Program-made: the position numbers and the translations under genes | Assembly (NCBI RefSeq): GCF_007989605.1 | Contig: NZ_BJUL01000003.1 | Coordinates: forward strand, 248,001 to 312,000 | From: Vreelandella venusta | GTDB taxonomy: Bacteria; Pseudomonadota; Gammaproteobacteria; Pseudomonadales; Halomonadaceae | Length of the DNA: 64,000 nucleotides | Reading direction: 5' to 3' | Part shown: positions 44,802 through 53,996 of the stretch, piece after piece | Layout of the letters: the number at the start of each line of letters is the position of its first letter | How positions within the stretch are numbered: position 1 is the first letter of the stretch | The notes under the pieces: generated by a model | Seen by the model: only the letters and a program-made list of their open reading frames with translations | The model's database searches: none | What the model was told of the DNA's origin: nothing

Positions 44802-46229
44802 TTAAACACCGATATCCCGGTAATGCCGGGCCACTTTCTCAATGGCGATCAGATAGGCTGCCATGCGGTAGTCGTTAACTTTCGGGTTTTCATTACGGGT
44901 GCGAATAATCTCTTGCAGCGCCAAACGCATAGTATCGTCCAGCCCCGAACGGACTAGATCAAACTCATCGGCGCCGCGGGCTAGCTCATCAGCCAGATGC
45001 TCTGGCACCTTATGGCCCGTTGATTCTTCAATCGCCTGAATAATGTGCTGGCCACGTGCTTCATGAAAACGTTTATCGAGCCTGCCAAAGCGAACGTGAT
45101 TCAGGTTACGAATCCACTCAAAGTAGGAAACCACTACGCCACCAGCGTTGCAGTACGCATCGGGAATAATCTCGACACCTCGCTGTTGAAGAATTTTATC
45201 GGCTTCATAGGTAACCGGACCATTGGCAGCTTCAGCAATAAGCGGCGCTTGGATATGGTGTGCATTCTTGGCATTGATAACACCTTCCAATGCCGCTGGT
45301 ATAAGAATATCGCAGGCACACTCTAATGCTTTGCTGCCATCTTCTTGGTATTCAGCCGCCGGGTATCCCTTAACGCCACCGGTCTCAGCAATATACTCAC
45401 GCACAGCCTTAACATCTAAACCATCGTCGTTAACCAAGGCACCATCACGTTCGATGATCGCAGTAATCAAGCAGTTATCTTCGGTTTGCAGAAAATGGGC
45501 GGCGTGATAGCCCACATTGCCTAACCCCTGCACCACGACTCGTTTGCCAGCCAAGCCTCCCGACAGGCCGCAACGCTTGATTTCTTCTGGATGACGGAAA
45601 AGTTCGCGCAACGCATACTGCACCCCGCGCCCAGTCGCCTCATTGCGCCCTCGCACGCCACCATGCTCGACCGGTTTCCCGGTTAACGCGCCCATGTAGT
45701 TGATGTCATTAGGAAACATCTGGCGGTAGGTATCTACCATCCAGCCCATTTCACGCGGCCCAGTGCCCATATCGGGGGCGGGCACGTTGGCGGCAGGGCT
45801 TAGATACCCTTTATTGATCAGCTCGCGCGCAAAACGCCGTGTAATGGCTTCCAGCTGTTTTTGAGTGTACTTGCTCGGATCAATGATCAGCCCACCCTTT
45901 GAACCACCGAACGGTACGTCGACAATCGCGCATTTATAAGTCATCAGCGCCGCTAGGGCCTCAACTTCGTCCTGGTCGACCATCATCGCAAAACGAATAC
46001 CCCCCTTTGAGGGCAGTCGATGATCACTGTGGGTGGCTCGCCAACCAGTAAACATTTCAATCTTGCCATCGATATCAATCGGGAACGATACTTGCACCAC
46101 GCTCTGGCACACCTTCAGAGCATTCCCAATGCCCTCTTCCAGCTCCATGATGTCGATAGCGTGATCCACCATGTGCTCGACGCTTTCACGAAAAGACATA
46201 CCCTGTTGGGCGAACTTAGTATCACTCAT
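44802..46229 (-). CDS. Glutamate dehydrogenase (Glu/Leu/Phe/Val dehydrogenase family)
   Basis: A 475-residue enzyme interconverting glutamate and 2-oxoglutarate plus ammonia. The substrate region has GGIRF, YKCAIVDVPFGGSKGG (with the catalytic Lys in the family's K-G-G context) and PAPDMGTGPREMGWMVD; the cofactor loop is VVQGLGNVGYHAAHFL. Length is intermediate between short hexameric types and E. coli GdhA; the coenzyme cannot be fixed. It links ammonia from nitrate assimilation to glutamate, but no nas-type promoter was seen here. GGAGCG lies upstream of the ATG. Confidence 0.93.
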   Translation of the reverse strand: MSDTKFAQQGMSFRESVEHMVDHAIDIMELEEGIGNALKVCQSVVQVSFPIDIDGKIEMFTGWRATHSDHRLPSKGGIRFAMMVDQDEVEALAALMTYKCAIVDVPFGGSKGGLIIDPSKYTQKQLEAITRRFARELINKGYLSPAANVPAPDMGTGPREMGWMVDTYRQMFPNDINYMGALTGKPVEHGGVRGRNEATGRGVQYALRELFRHPEEIKRCGLSGGLAGKRVVVQGLGNVGYHAAHFLQTEDNCLITAIIERDGALVNDDGLDVKAVREYIAETGGVKGYPAAEYQEDGSKALECACDILIPAALEGVINAKNAHHIQAPLIAEAANGPVTYEADKILQQRGVEIIPDAYCNAGGVVVSYFEWIRNLNHVRFGRLDKRFHEARGQHIIQAIEESTGHKVPEHLADELARGADEFDLVRSGLDDTMRLALQEIIRTRNENPKVNDYRMAAYLIAIEKVARHYRDIGV

Positions 46230-46462
46230 AAGTGGCGCTCCATTGCTGCGTTGTTTTTATCAGTATTGTTATCGGAACTGTTTCGGGAATAACCACACCT
46301 GTTTTTGTGCTACAGGGTTTTAGCTGGTTTAAACTCCCTAACCCCACCGACTCTAACAAAGCCCCTACGCCAGCAACTTTCAACTATTGTTAAATAGTCT
46401 CAGCATATAAAACGCCACTAAATGTTTCGTCAGCTATTTGCTTAAAGAACCACGCAGCCAGC

Positions 46463-47623
46463 CTAATCCATTAGCACTTGGCGATACTCTCGTTGATTCT
46501 GGATAACTAACCAGAGTGTTGCGACAACTCCCCCCAGTAAGGCAACTCCAAACAGCGTTAATGCCGCGCGATGCCCTAGGGCATCGATAAGCACTCCCGT
46601 TGTGATCACTGGAATACTGAAACCAATGTAGGCCATTAGAAAATATCCAGCGCTCGCTTGGGTAGAAGATGGGCCAGCCACGGCTAACACGCCACTTAAT
46701 CCGCCCAGGTAAATAAAGCCGTAACAAGCGCTGCTAGCCATGACCGTTCCTAGTAGCAATATGGGTAAGTGCCCCGCGACAGCTCCCCAAGCAATCAGCC
46801 CATAAGCCGGTGGCAGAATCGCAAGTCCCAATAACGTAGACCGATATGACGACAACTTTCTGGCCCAGGGTTGAAATAACACGCCACAGCTGCAAATACC
46901 GAAAACAGCGAAACCACTCCAAACGCTTAAACCATGCTGGTCTAAAGCGGAAGGCAATATGGCAATCACCAGCCCCACCGTGGCCCAGGCAATTAGGATC
47001 GCAAAGCCAAACCGAATGGCTCCATTTGGGAAGCTAGGCAAACGGAGCATGCTGCCTTTCGGCCCGCTCGGCATGCCTTTTCGCAACGTCAACACGCCTA
47101 TTAATGCGAAAGCGCTAATGCATAGATATAACCACAAACTGGGGGGCGTTAAGCTAGGCGTAGTAACGATAAAAACGCTAGTCACCGCTGCCCCTAAACC
47201 GAAGCCAAGCGCGCTGCTAATCGTGACGTAACTGGTAGAAGCTTGTTTATCATCGCCTTGCCATAATTGTTGCATATAGGCTGGCGCCACCGCGGATGCC
47301 AGCGCGGTCCCCACCCCAAGTAGAAAACGCGCCACGCCGAGCATTACGATGCTAGGCGCTATTAGCATCAGGCAAGTGGCCAGCATATTAAGCAGTAACG
47401 CAGTGACAATGATTGCTTTGTAACCTATCCGCTCGGCCAAGCCATTAAGCCCCAGTAATACAGGCATTACCCCTGCTACGTAACAGGCAAACGCAATTGT
47501 CGTGGCACCAACACCAACCCCGCCTTGCGCTGCCAACGCACCATATAGCGGTGCCTGCAAATTAACGGCCGTGGTGATCATACATAGCCCGAAAGCTAGG
47601 CGGGCTGCGCTGTACTGGTTCAT
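46463..47623 (-). CDS. MFS transporter
   Basis: A 386-residue membrane carrier with about 12 helices, of the YbfB/CynX-like or drug-efflux type. It has the A-like motif GLNGLAERIGYKAII after helix 2 and LGVARFLLGVGTALASAVAP in helix 4. The substrate is unknown. It is divergent from a MocR-type regulator, and the 136-base gap holds an inverted repeat, so it is the likely target of that regulator. Confidence 0.86.
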   Translation of the reverse strand: MNQYSAARLAFGLCMITTAVNLQAPLYGALAAQGGVGVGATTIAFACYVAGVMPVLLGLNGLAERIGYKAIIVTALLLNMLATCLMLIAPSIVMLGVARFLLGVGTALASAVAPAYMQQLWQGDDKQASTSYVTISSALGFGLGAAVTSVFIVTTPSLTPPSLWLYLCISAFALIGVLTLRKGMPSGPKGSMLRLPSFPNGAIRFGFAILIAWATVGLVIAILPSALDQHGLSVWSGFAVFGICSCGVLFQPWARKLSSYRSTLLGLAILPPAYGLIAWGAVAGHLPILLLGTVMASSACYGFIYLGGLSGVLAVAGPSSTQASAGYFLMAYIGFSIPVITTGVLIDALGHRAALTLFGVALLGGVVATLWLVIQNQREYRQVLMD

Positions 47624-47714
47624 GCATTAACTCACTAGAGATTGCTAAAAGAACCATAAAGCTCGCACGCTTATTCAAGCGGGGTAAGATACACTGGGCC
47701 ACTATTATTGAGGC

Positions 47715-47740
47715 ACTGTTCCGGTTTTTTAATGAACAGT
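47715..47740. promoter_or_regulatory. Inverted repeat in the MFS/MocR divergent promoter
   Basis: ACTGTTC (47715-47721) and GAACAGT (47734-47740), a perfect seven-base repeat with a 12-base spacer, ending 19 bases before the regulator's start. A candidate operator of the MocR protein. Confidence 0.45.
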
Positions 47741-47759
47741 TGATCCAGCAGGGCTATCT

Positions 47760-49136
47760 ATGAAGTTAACAGTTGATCGGCATGCCAACACGCCTATTGC
47801 ACAGCAGCTTGAAGAGGCGATCAGCACTTGGATTAAACAAAACAAACCTGGTAATGGCAGCCGTCTACCCTCCATTCGCTATTTAGCTGCGACAAATCAC
47901 GTTAGCCGCAATGCGGCTATTGAAGCTTATGAGCGTTTAATCGCCGCAGGGTTGGTGCGCTCAAAACCAGGGGCAGGTTTTTTTGTTGCCGATAGCCCAC
48001 CAAGCGAGCACCAAACAGCTTCCAGCCCACTGCAGGAAGTGACCAACGGGCTTTGGGGGCTTTTTAGTGCTGATGAGACGGCCCTGCCCCTTGGATGTGG
48101 CTGGTTACCCAGTCATTGGCGGGAGAGCGATGATTTAACCTATGCGATCCGCCAAGTTGCGCGTATGAATCGCGCGGACATTTTTGAATACAGTACTCCC
48201 CAAGGCCCCACGGCGTTACGCCAATTAATACAAGAGCGACTTCGGCTTTTAGCGATCACGGCAAATCATCAGCAAATTGTCACCACCAGCGGCAGCAGTC
48301 ATTCGCTAGATTTATTGGTGCGCTTGCTTCTCGAACCCGGAGACGTTGTCTTCGTCGAATCACCAGGCTATTACAACCTATTTGGCCTACTACATCTGCA
48401 ACGTGTTCGTGTCATCGGCGTGCCTCGCTTAACCGACGGTCCTGATCTTGAACGCTTAGAAGAACTACTTGCAGAGCATCGGCCGACGCTTTTTTATACC
48501 AACAGCGTTTTTCAAAACCCCACAGGGGGAACGCTAACGCCCACCATTGCGCATCGCTTATTACAATTAGCCGAGCAGTACGATTTCAAACTGATAGAAG
48601 ATGATATATACGCAGACTTTCAACATACGCCAAGTGCTCGCTTAGCTGCGTTAGATGGCCTTAACCGAGTTATTTACTTGGGCAGTTTTTCAAAAAGCCT
48701 CTCCTCTTCGCTGCGCGTTGGTTATATCGCGGCGCCTTCTTCAATGGTGCAACGCATTGTCGATATCAAAATGCTAACCAGCATTTCTTCTTCACGCTTT
48801 GCAGAGCAAGTCATTACCACCATGCTTCAAAACGGTAGCTATCGAAAGCTGACGGAACGGTTAAGTACTAGGCTTTCCAACCACATGTCGATGGCGCTTG
48901 CGATGCTCAAACGTGCCAATTGGGATGTTTATACCGAGCCGACCGGTGGGATGTTTGTGTGGGCAAAGCCACCGGCAGCGATAACACCTGAACGATTGAG
49001 TGAACTGGCTGATGACTGGAAAGTTACCCTGTCGCCGGGACATTTATTCTTTGCCGATCATCAACCAACGCCCTGGCGGCGACTCAACGTTGCTTATATG
49101 CAGGATCCAAGAGCAAAAGGGTTTATTGAAGGATAA
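47760..49136 (+). CDS. MocR-type regulator (GntR DNA-binding domain fused to aminotransferase)
   Basis: A 458-residue PLP-dependent transcription factor. The GntR winged helix (about 1-75) contains RLPSIRYLAATNHVSRNAAI and AYERLIAAGLV; the aminotransferase-like domain follows from about 100, with the PLP lysine K312 in GSFSKSLSSSLRVGY. Family knowledge: MocR proteins bind PLP or an amino compound and usually control an adjacent gene and themselves. The divergent MFS transporter is the likely target. An imperfect AGGGCTA precedes the start. Confidence 0.92.
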   Translation: MKLTVDRHANTPIAQQLEEAISTWIKQNKPGNGSRLPSIRYLAATNHVSRNAAIEAYERLIAAGLVRSKPGAGFFVADSPPSEHQTASSPLQEVTNGLWGLFSADETALPLGCGWLPSHWRESDDLTYAIRQVARMNRADIFEYSTPQGPTALRQLIQERLRLLAITANHQQIVTTSGSSHSLDLLVRLLLEPGDVVFVESPGYYNLFGLLHLQRVRVIGVPRLTDGPDLERLEELLAEHRPTLFYTNSVFQNPTGGTLTPTIAHRLLQLAEQYDFKLIEDDIYADFQHTPSARLAALDGLNRVIYLGSFSKSLSSSLRVGYIAAPSSMVQRIVDIKMLTSISSSRFAEQVITTMLQNGSYRKLTERLSTRLSNHMSMALAMLKRANWDVYTEPTGGMFVWAKPPAAITPERLSELADDWKVTLSPGHLFFADHQPTPWRRLNVAYMQDPRAKGFIEG

Positions 49137-49148
49137 TTCAATGACCTA

Positions 49149-49913
49149 TCAATCAACCTCCACCACCAAACTTGGCTCAAACAGCTCTGGCGTAAACTCA
49201 TCGGGATAACCGCCTGGGTTAGCGATGACGCGCGTGCCGTTATATAAAGTATCGACAGGCTCATGGACATGGCCATGCACCCATAGGTCCATCTTGCCCA
49301 TCAATTGAGGCAGGTGGGAGGCAAAGGCTGGGGACAATGCATCACCCAAATACTGTTCAGGAATGCAGCTGTGTAACGGTGCGTGATGGCTAATCACAAC
49401 GCGTGGCCCATCAAAGGGTTGCTCAAGCTCATTGCTAAGCCAAGCAAGTGCTTCAACGTGTAATGCTTGGCTAGCTTGAGGGGTAAACACCTGATTTGGA
49501 GCTGTTGTCACGATGCTAAAATCGGGCATATAGCGCAATGCTTTAGCGTCGGTCTCTGCTGGGTTGTGCGTTGGGTCATCGGCATAGAGCGCAAAATCAG
49601 TCCATAACGTGGTGCCATAAAAACGCACTCCCCCCATAGTCACCGCTCGATTATCCAGCAACTCAATATTGTAGCGCTTGGCTTCAATGGCGAGCTCATC
49701 ACGAAGTAGCGGCATGCAGGTATCGTAAAACTCATGGTTGCCCGGCACATATAAAATAGGCATTTCTGGAAACTGTTGTCTGGCCCAAGCAAGCCCTGCC
49801 GTTTTCTGATGAATATCGCCCGCCAAAATGACGATATCGGCCTCAACTTCTGGCAATTCGCGGCCCCCATCAAAAAACTCCAAATGAAGGTCGGATAAAA
49901 TTCGCAAGCGCAT
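49149..49913 (-). CDS. Calcineurin-like metallophosphoesterase
   Basis: A 254-residue phosphoesterase. The metal-ligand motifs appear in order: D8-L-H10 in ILSDLH, LAGDIH, VPGNHEFYD, SHHAPLH and WVHGHVHEPVD. It has no signal peptide. Substrate unknown. The start at 49913 is chosen because GAGGAACGCT stands directly before it; a frame running to 50180 would overlap the next gene and is not supported. It lies 34 bases behind the alpha/beta hydrolase and converges on the MocR gene with only 12 bases between. Confidence 0.9.
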   Translation of the reverse strand: MRLRILSDLHLEFFDGGRELPEVEADIVILAGDIHQKTAGLAWARQQFPEMPILYVPGNHEFYDTCMPLLRDELAIEAKRYNIELLDNRAVTMGGVRFYGTTLWTDFALYADDPTHNPAETDAKALRYMPDFSIVTTAPNQVFTPQASQALHVEALAWLSNELEQPFDGPRVVISHHAPLHSCIPEQYLGDALSPAFASHLPQLMGKMDLWVHGHVHEPVDTLYNGTRVIANPGGYPDEFTPELFEPSLVVEVD

Positions 49914-49947
49914 AGCGTTCCTCACTTTTCCTTGTGTCACGGTCGTT

Positions 49948-50775
49948 TTATGGCGTAAGCCGCTCAATAAACTCGCTAACATAGTGAACCACCACGGCCT
50001 CCACTTCACGGTGGGGCACATGCCCAACGCCCGGCAGTATTTCAGTGTGTGCAGGACCTCGGGTATGGCGAGCGATGCGTTCAGGTTGGCGGTGCGAACC
50101 ATACTCATCATTTTCACCATGAAGCACCAGCGTGGGGCAGTGAACGTGCTGAAGAGCGGGCGTAAGCGACCAGTGTTCAAATGCTGGATGTAACCACGTG
50201 TCTATCCAGCCGTTCAGTACCCAACGCGCCTTTTTACCGTGATATTTTTCTAATTTGGCAAATTGCTCCGGCATTTGAAAGGCGGCCCGCGCCTCTTCAA
50301 TACCTTGTTGTGTGCGTGGTTCATTTACCGCCTGCGCTGCAATGGTAATCAAGCCTTGGCACTGCTCTACATACTGCCCTGCACAGTGCACCGCCATGCA
50401 ACCGCCAACGCTATGTCCCAGCGCAATAAAATGCGTTAACTGAAACGCACTCTGAAGGGCTGCAAAGCTGGTAGAGGGTTCATCGTCGATAAAGCTCAGC
50501 AGTGGCGGTGTCAGGCACGCGTCGGAGCGCCCAAACCCTAGACGGTCATAAGCAATCACTCGTCGTTGGGTCGCCGCACATAGCGCCGCTGGAAAGCTAC
50601 GCCACAAATCCACACAGCCTAACGAGTCATGGAGCAGCACAATGGGCACATCCGAGCGCAAATGAGACGTTTCCCAAGTACGAGTAAACACGCGACCACG
50701 TGGTGTTGCTACCCAACGGTCTTGGAAGATAGGTTCAGGGCACAGAGTGTCAGAATCGACAGTTGTTGGCACCAT
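49948..50775 (-). CDS. Alpha/beta hydrolase
   Basis: A 275-residue serine hydrolase. It has the HDS oxyanion region (VLLHDSLGCVDLW), the nucleophile elbow GHSVGG with Ser122, an acid near LHGENDEYG, and the catalytic His in PGVGHVPH. There is no signal peptide. Substrate unknown; esterase or lactonase activity is possible. It is read with the metallophosphoesterase. Confidence 0.88.
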   Translation of the reverse strand: MVPTTVDSDTLCPEPIFQDRWVATPRGRVFTRTWETSHLRSDVPIVLLHDSLGCVDLWRSFPAALCAATQRRVIAYDRLGFGRSDACLTPPLLSFIDDEPSTSFAALQSAFQLTHFIALGHSVGGCMAVHCAGQYVEQCQGLITIAAQAVNEPRTQQGIEEARAAFQMPEQFAKLEKYHGKKARWVLNGWIDTWLHPAFEHWSLTPALQHVHCPTLVLHGENDEYGSHRQPERIARHTRGPAHTEILPGVGHVPHREVEAVVVHYVSEFIERLTP

Positions 50776-50903
50776 AATATAACTCGTTGTTTTATTGATT
50801 AGTTATAGGTATGTCATAAGCATACCACGCTAAGTAGATAAGACTTCGCACCAATTATTTTGGTTATCAGCGGCCAAAATGCTGCACCGCAACAAGGATA
50901 GTC

Positions 50904-50909
50904 TATACT
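50904..50909 (+). promoter_or_regulatory. -10 element (sigma-S-like) of the first microprotein gene
   Basis: TATACT preceded by C and followed by T (CTATACTT) fits the extended -10 of sigma-S promoters. No good -35 is seen at 17 bases. It lies about 31 bases before the start codon. Confidence 0.4.
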
Positions 50910-50939
50910 TTAAGTGTGTCCCAACAGGAGGACCACCTT

Positions 50940-51053
50940 ATGATGTCTACATTTGGATTATCGACACAAGATGACGAGGTACTCGCTTTTTGGCACCGCC
51001 AAGCCCACTGGCAGCATGCTGCTAATGAAGCATTAGCGACCTACTTCGGCTAA
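50940..51053 (+). CDS. Microprotein of 37 residues, first of a paralogous pair
   Basis: A short gene with a strong CAGGAGGA ribosome binding site and two ATG codons in a row. The product begins MMSTFGLSTQDDE and ends WHRQAHWQHAANEALATYFG. It has no signal peptide or membrane segment; the C-terminal two thirds should form an amphipathic helix rich in Ala, His and Trp. A terminator with a T run lies 53 bases after its stop. It shares a W-x-R-x-A-x3-Q pattern and the A-x-Y end with the gene at 51385. No known family is recognised. A role in binding a partner protein is possible but not shown. Confidence 0.65.
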   Translation: MMSTFGLSTQDDEVLAFWHRQAHWQHAANEALATYFG

Positions 51054-51105
51054 AAGAAGCTTTTTTAGCGCCATCTCTCCCCTATAGACTAAAAAACAAC
51101 CACAC

Positions 51106-51132
51106 AAGCCGACTTTTTCAGTCGGCTTTTTT
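51106..51132 (+). terminator. Terminator of the first microprotein gene
   Basis: AAGCCGACT (51106-51114) pairs with AGTCGGCTT (51120-51128) around TTTTC, followed by more T residues. Confidence 0.88.
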
Positions 51133-51242
51133 ATATTATGAAAATCTTTTCCATTCAATGATGTAGGTGATCAGCTACTGATTTTGTAAGCCATTTCTTA
51201 CACACCATAGCAATTCTCCTACATCTTTAGGACTAGATTTAA

Positions 51243-51270
51243 GGGCTGAAATGCGCATAGACTTTAGCCC
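51243..51270 (+). promoter_or_regulatory. Hairpin between the two microprotein genes
   Basis: GGGCTGAA (51243-51250) pairs with TTTAGCCC (51263-51270) with one G-U; the 12-base loop holds the palindrome ATGCGCAT. It lies about 115 bases before the second microprotein and may be part of its promoter or leader. Confidence 0.4.
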
Positions 51271-51384
51271 GCAGTTAACTTGCTGCGTCGCACAAAGAAA
51301 ACCATATATAACTAAATTGGGGTCACTAGAGCCCATGATGGCTGAACCGTCCCTTAACCTCTGAATGAATTAGGAGTACTCGCC

Positions 51385-51507
51385 ATGTCATCTTTCGCTG
51401 CTCAAGATCAGACAGTAGAAGTGGATGTGATGCAGGTTTGGGCTAATCGTGCCCAACAGCAACGCGCAGCTTTTGACGCCATCGCTGCTTATATGAGTCA
51501 GCAGTAA
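51385..51507 (+). CDS. Microprotein of 40 residues, second of a paralogous pair
   Basis: A short gene with AGGAG about nine bases before the ATG. The product begins MSSFAAQDQTVEVD and continues MQVWANRAQQQRAAFDAIAAYMSQQ. It shows the same layout as the gene at 50940: an acidic S-S/T-F start, then a Trp-x-Arg-x-Ala-x3-Gln helix with a closing A-x-A-x-Y. It has its own gap of 331 bases upstream and its own terminator-like hairpin. No family is recognised; no membrane or export signal is seen. Confidence 0.65.
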   Translation: MSSFAAQDQTVEVDVMQVWANRAQQQRAAFDAIAAYMSQQ

Positions 51508-51509
51508 GC

Positions 51510-51553
51510 AACAACGCCTCAGCCTTTGGTTAGTTTTCGGCCTGAGGTGTTGT
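51510..51553 (+). terminator. Long hairpin after the second microprotein gene
   Basis: ACAACGCCTCA-GCC pairs with GGCCTGAGGTGTTGT, with one G-U and one bulge, around a T-rich loop. It lies between converging genes. Confidence 0.6.
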
Positions 51554-51564
51554 CGTCTTGTTTA

Positions 51565-52089
51565 TCAAGCCAACTGCGCTAAGTAAGTGTCCTGCAAGAT
51601 ATACATTCGCTTCACATCACGGTATTTGCCGTTGATAAAGAACTCTTCAATCAAATGCCCCTCCTCTATGAAGCCACTCTCCTCGTAGAGATGAATAGCT
51701 TTAACGTTCTCCACCGCCACAATCAGATATATTTTGTGTAGGTTTAAAATGGTGAACGAGTAGTGCAATGCTTGACGGATTAATGACCGAGCAAACCCTT
51801 TTCCCTGGTGATCTGGCGTGATGATGATCTGAAACTCACCGCTGCGGTGAATATAGTCAATTTCAATCAGCTCAACTAAACCGATGGCATGTCCGTCGCT
51901 GTTCTCTGCGACAAAGCGCCGCTCGGCGTTGTCATGAATGTGCTTATTATAAAGCTCCTCCAGCTCATCAAATGATTCGTAAGGCTCTTCAAACCAGTAA
52001 GACATAATGCTCTGGTTATTATTTAGCTCGTGAACAAAGCGCAGATCGTTGCGTTCCAGGGCACGAAGCTTTAGGTCGGTGGCGAGCAT
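51565..52089 (-). CDS. speG: Spermidine N1-acetyltransferase
   Basis: A 174-residue GNAT enzyme that acetylates spermidine and spermine to lower toxic polyamine levels. The sequence follows E. coli SpeG closely: [41 protein letters not shown] (both cut here to short parts), [25 protein letters not shown] and [20 protein letters not shown]. The E/D-rich allosteric polyamine site near 35-50 is kept. It is divergent from ltaE. Stress or polyamine induction cannot be read from the promoter. Confidence 0.93.
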   Translation of the reverse strand: MLATDLKLRALERNDLRFVHELNNNQSIMSYWFEEPYESFDELEELYNKHIHDNAERRFVAENSDGHAIGLVELIEIDYIHRSGEFQIIITPDHQGKGFARSLIRQALHYSFTILNLHKIYLIVAVENVKAIHLYEESGFIEEGHLIEEFFINGKYRDVKRMYILQDTYLAQLA

Positions 52090-52187
52090 GACTCTGTCCT
52101 TTCTCTACGTATTGAGGTTTCGCTTTTCGCGCTGATTAGACATGCAGTATGCTCGAAAAGAGTTTTTTGTCATCACAGGAGTTTCGC

Positions 52188-53195
52188 ATGATTGACCTAC
52201 GCAGTGACACAGTGACTCGGCCTTCCCCCGCCATGAAAGATGCCATGATGGCCGCTCCAGTGGGCGATGATGTATGGGGTGATGACCCAACGGTCAACAC
52301 GTTTCAGGAAAAGCTGGCTGAGCAGACAGGCAAGGAAGCAGCGCTACTATTTCCAAGCGGCACACAAAGCAACCTTGTAGCGTTAATGGCTCACTGCGAG
52401 CGCGGCGATGAGTACATCGTGGGGCAATCAGCCCATACTTATCGCTATGAAGGCGGTGGCGCAGCGGTGTTAGGCAGCATTCAACCGCAGCCTATTGAAA
52501 ATGCCGCCGATGGTAGCCTGCCATTAGAGAAAATAAGCGCAGCTATCAAAGCCGACGATTTTCACTTTGCGCGTACCAAGCTGCTAGCGCTAGAAAACAC
52601 CATCGGCGGCAAAGTGCTGCCCGCCGAGTATGTGCTGAAAGCAACTGAATTGGCCCGTGAGCGGGGGTTGGCAACGCACCTGGACGGCGCACGGCTGTTT
52701 AATGCCGCAGTAGCCACGGATACCCCACTGAAGCAACTCTGCTTGCCATTTGATAGCGTGTCGCTGTGCTTTTCGAAAGGTCTGGGCGCTCCCATCGGCT
52801 CTGCCTTAGTGGGCTCGCAAGCCTTGATCGACCGCGCACGGCGCTGGCGTAAAATGGTCGGCGGCGGCATGCGCCAATCAGGCATTATTGCCGCCGCCTG
52901 TCAGTATGCTTTAGAGCACCATATCGCTGACTTAGCCGACGACCATCGCCGTGCAGCACGCCTAGCGGAAGGCTTAGCAAAACTGCCTGGCGTTGAGATT
53001 ACCGCTCAGGCAACCAATATGGTGTTCGCGCACTTTCCCGACGAACATGTACAGCCGCTCTCTGCTTGGCTGAAAGAGCATGGCATTTTGATTGAGCTAC
53101 TTTATGCCACGCGTTTTGTTGTTCACCGTGATATTGATGATGCCGATATAGATAAAGTCATCGCCGTTATGCAGAGCTACTTCAGCCGCCTCTAG
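52188..53195 (+). CDS. ltaE: Low-specificity L-threonine aldolase
   Basis: A 335-residue PLP enzyme that splits L-threonine or L-allo-threonine to glycine and acetaldehyde. The start [16 protein letters not shown] is typical; [26 protein letters not shown] and the PLP lysine K197 in [13 protein letters not shown] follow. The start at 52188 has CAGGAG upstream and a family-typical N-terminus; a frame from 52149 adds 13 residues. It converges on the LysE-type exporter gene with 15 bases between. Confidence 0.94.
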   Translation: MIDLRSDTVTRPSPAMKDAMMAAPVGDDVWGDDPTVNTFQEKLAEQTGKEAALLFPSGTQSNLVALMAHCERGDEYIVGQSAHTYRYEGGGAAVLGSIQPQPIENAADGSLPLEKISAAIKADDFHFARTKLLALENTIGGKVLPAEYVLKATELARERGLATHLDGARLFNAAVATDTPLKQLCLPFDSVSLCFSKGLGAPIGSALVGSQALIDRARRWRKMVGGGMRQSGIIAAACQYALEHHIADLADDHRRAARLAEGLAKLPGVEITAQATNMVFAHFPDEHVQPLSAWLKEHGILIELLYATRFVVHRDIDDADIDKVIAVMQSYFSRL

Positions 53196-53210
53196 TCAGC
53201 TTGAGACCTG

Positions 53211-53822
53211 TTAAAGTAGCGTAGAGCCCAGCGCTAAGTGTATTGCAATAACCGCCATCATCAGACCAATTAGCCCATCAATGGTACGCCATGCTACTGG
53301 GCGGGAAAGCCAAGGCGAAAGCGCTGCCCCGCCCCACGCCAACAGGCTGAACCAAAGAACAGAGGCAGTCGATGCGCCTGCGACAAACACACCCGCGCTC
53401 TCCTGCTGAGCACCAATAGCAGGAATTAACAATAGCGTGTCCAAATACACTTGGGGATTCAATACCGTCACGGCCAAGGTCGCCAACAGTACTCCGCGCA
53501 AGCTACGCGCTTTTACGCTACCGGCCTGCAGCCCCTCGCGTCCGCTAACAGCCCTCAGTAATGCCTGTGCTGCCAACCAGCTTAAAAACGCTACGCCTAC
53601 CCAGCGCATGGCTTCCATCGCGTTCGGCATTGTCAGTAAAAACGCGCTAGCACCAAACATACCAGCGGTTAGCAAGATGATATCCGCGCTCATACACAGC
53701 CCCGCCGACCACCAGTGATGTTCACGACGCACCGCCAACCCCAGCACATAGGCATTTTGCGCCCCGATAGCCATGATGATACCGCCAGATACGACCAAGC
53801 CCGTTAAGTAACTTTCCCACAT
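53211..53822 (-). CDS. LysE/ArgO-family amino acid exporter
   Basis: A 203-residue inner-membrane protein with six predicted helices. The N-terminus LVVSGGIIMAIGAQNAYVLGLAVRR, and TLLATLAVTVLNPQVYLDTL-like sequence near 115-130, fit the ArgO/LysE branch, which exports arginine or lysine. No LysG/ArgP-type regulator is adjacent. AGGACA stands before the ATG. Confidence 0.88.
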   Translation of the reverse strand: MWESYLTGLVVSGGIIMAIGAQNAYVLGLAVRREHHWWSAGLCMSADIILLTAGMFGASAFLLTMPNAMEAMRWVGVAFLSWLAAQALLRAVSGREGLQAGSVKARSLRGVLLATLAVTVLNPQVYLDTLLLIPAIGAQQESAGVFVAGASTASVLWFSLLAWGGAALSPWLSRPVAWRTIDGLIGLMMAVIAIHLALGSTLL

Positions 53823-53996
53823 TGTCCTGTCCCCAGTACCAGAATTAGCGTCGCTTTAAAGAATCGTGGCACTAAGATAGCGGGCAACTTAGATAACCAA
53901 AAATCATCCTGCTAATAGGACATTAGTTTTTCTTATAGTCAGGTCATTATTGGGTGACCATATATCCGATGGACTGAAATGAAGTGCCCACACAAG

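Noticed and set aside
51251..51367. Possible 38-codon frame between the two microprotein genes, starting at the hairpin loop ATG
   Set aside because: No Shine-Dalgarno sequence, the start lies in a hairpin, and it shows no likeness to the two neighbours.
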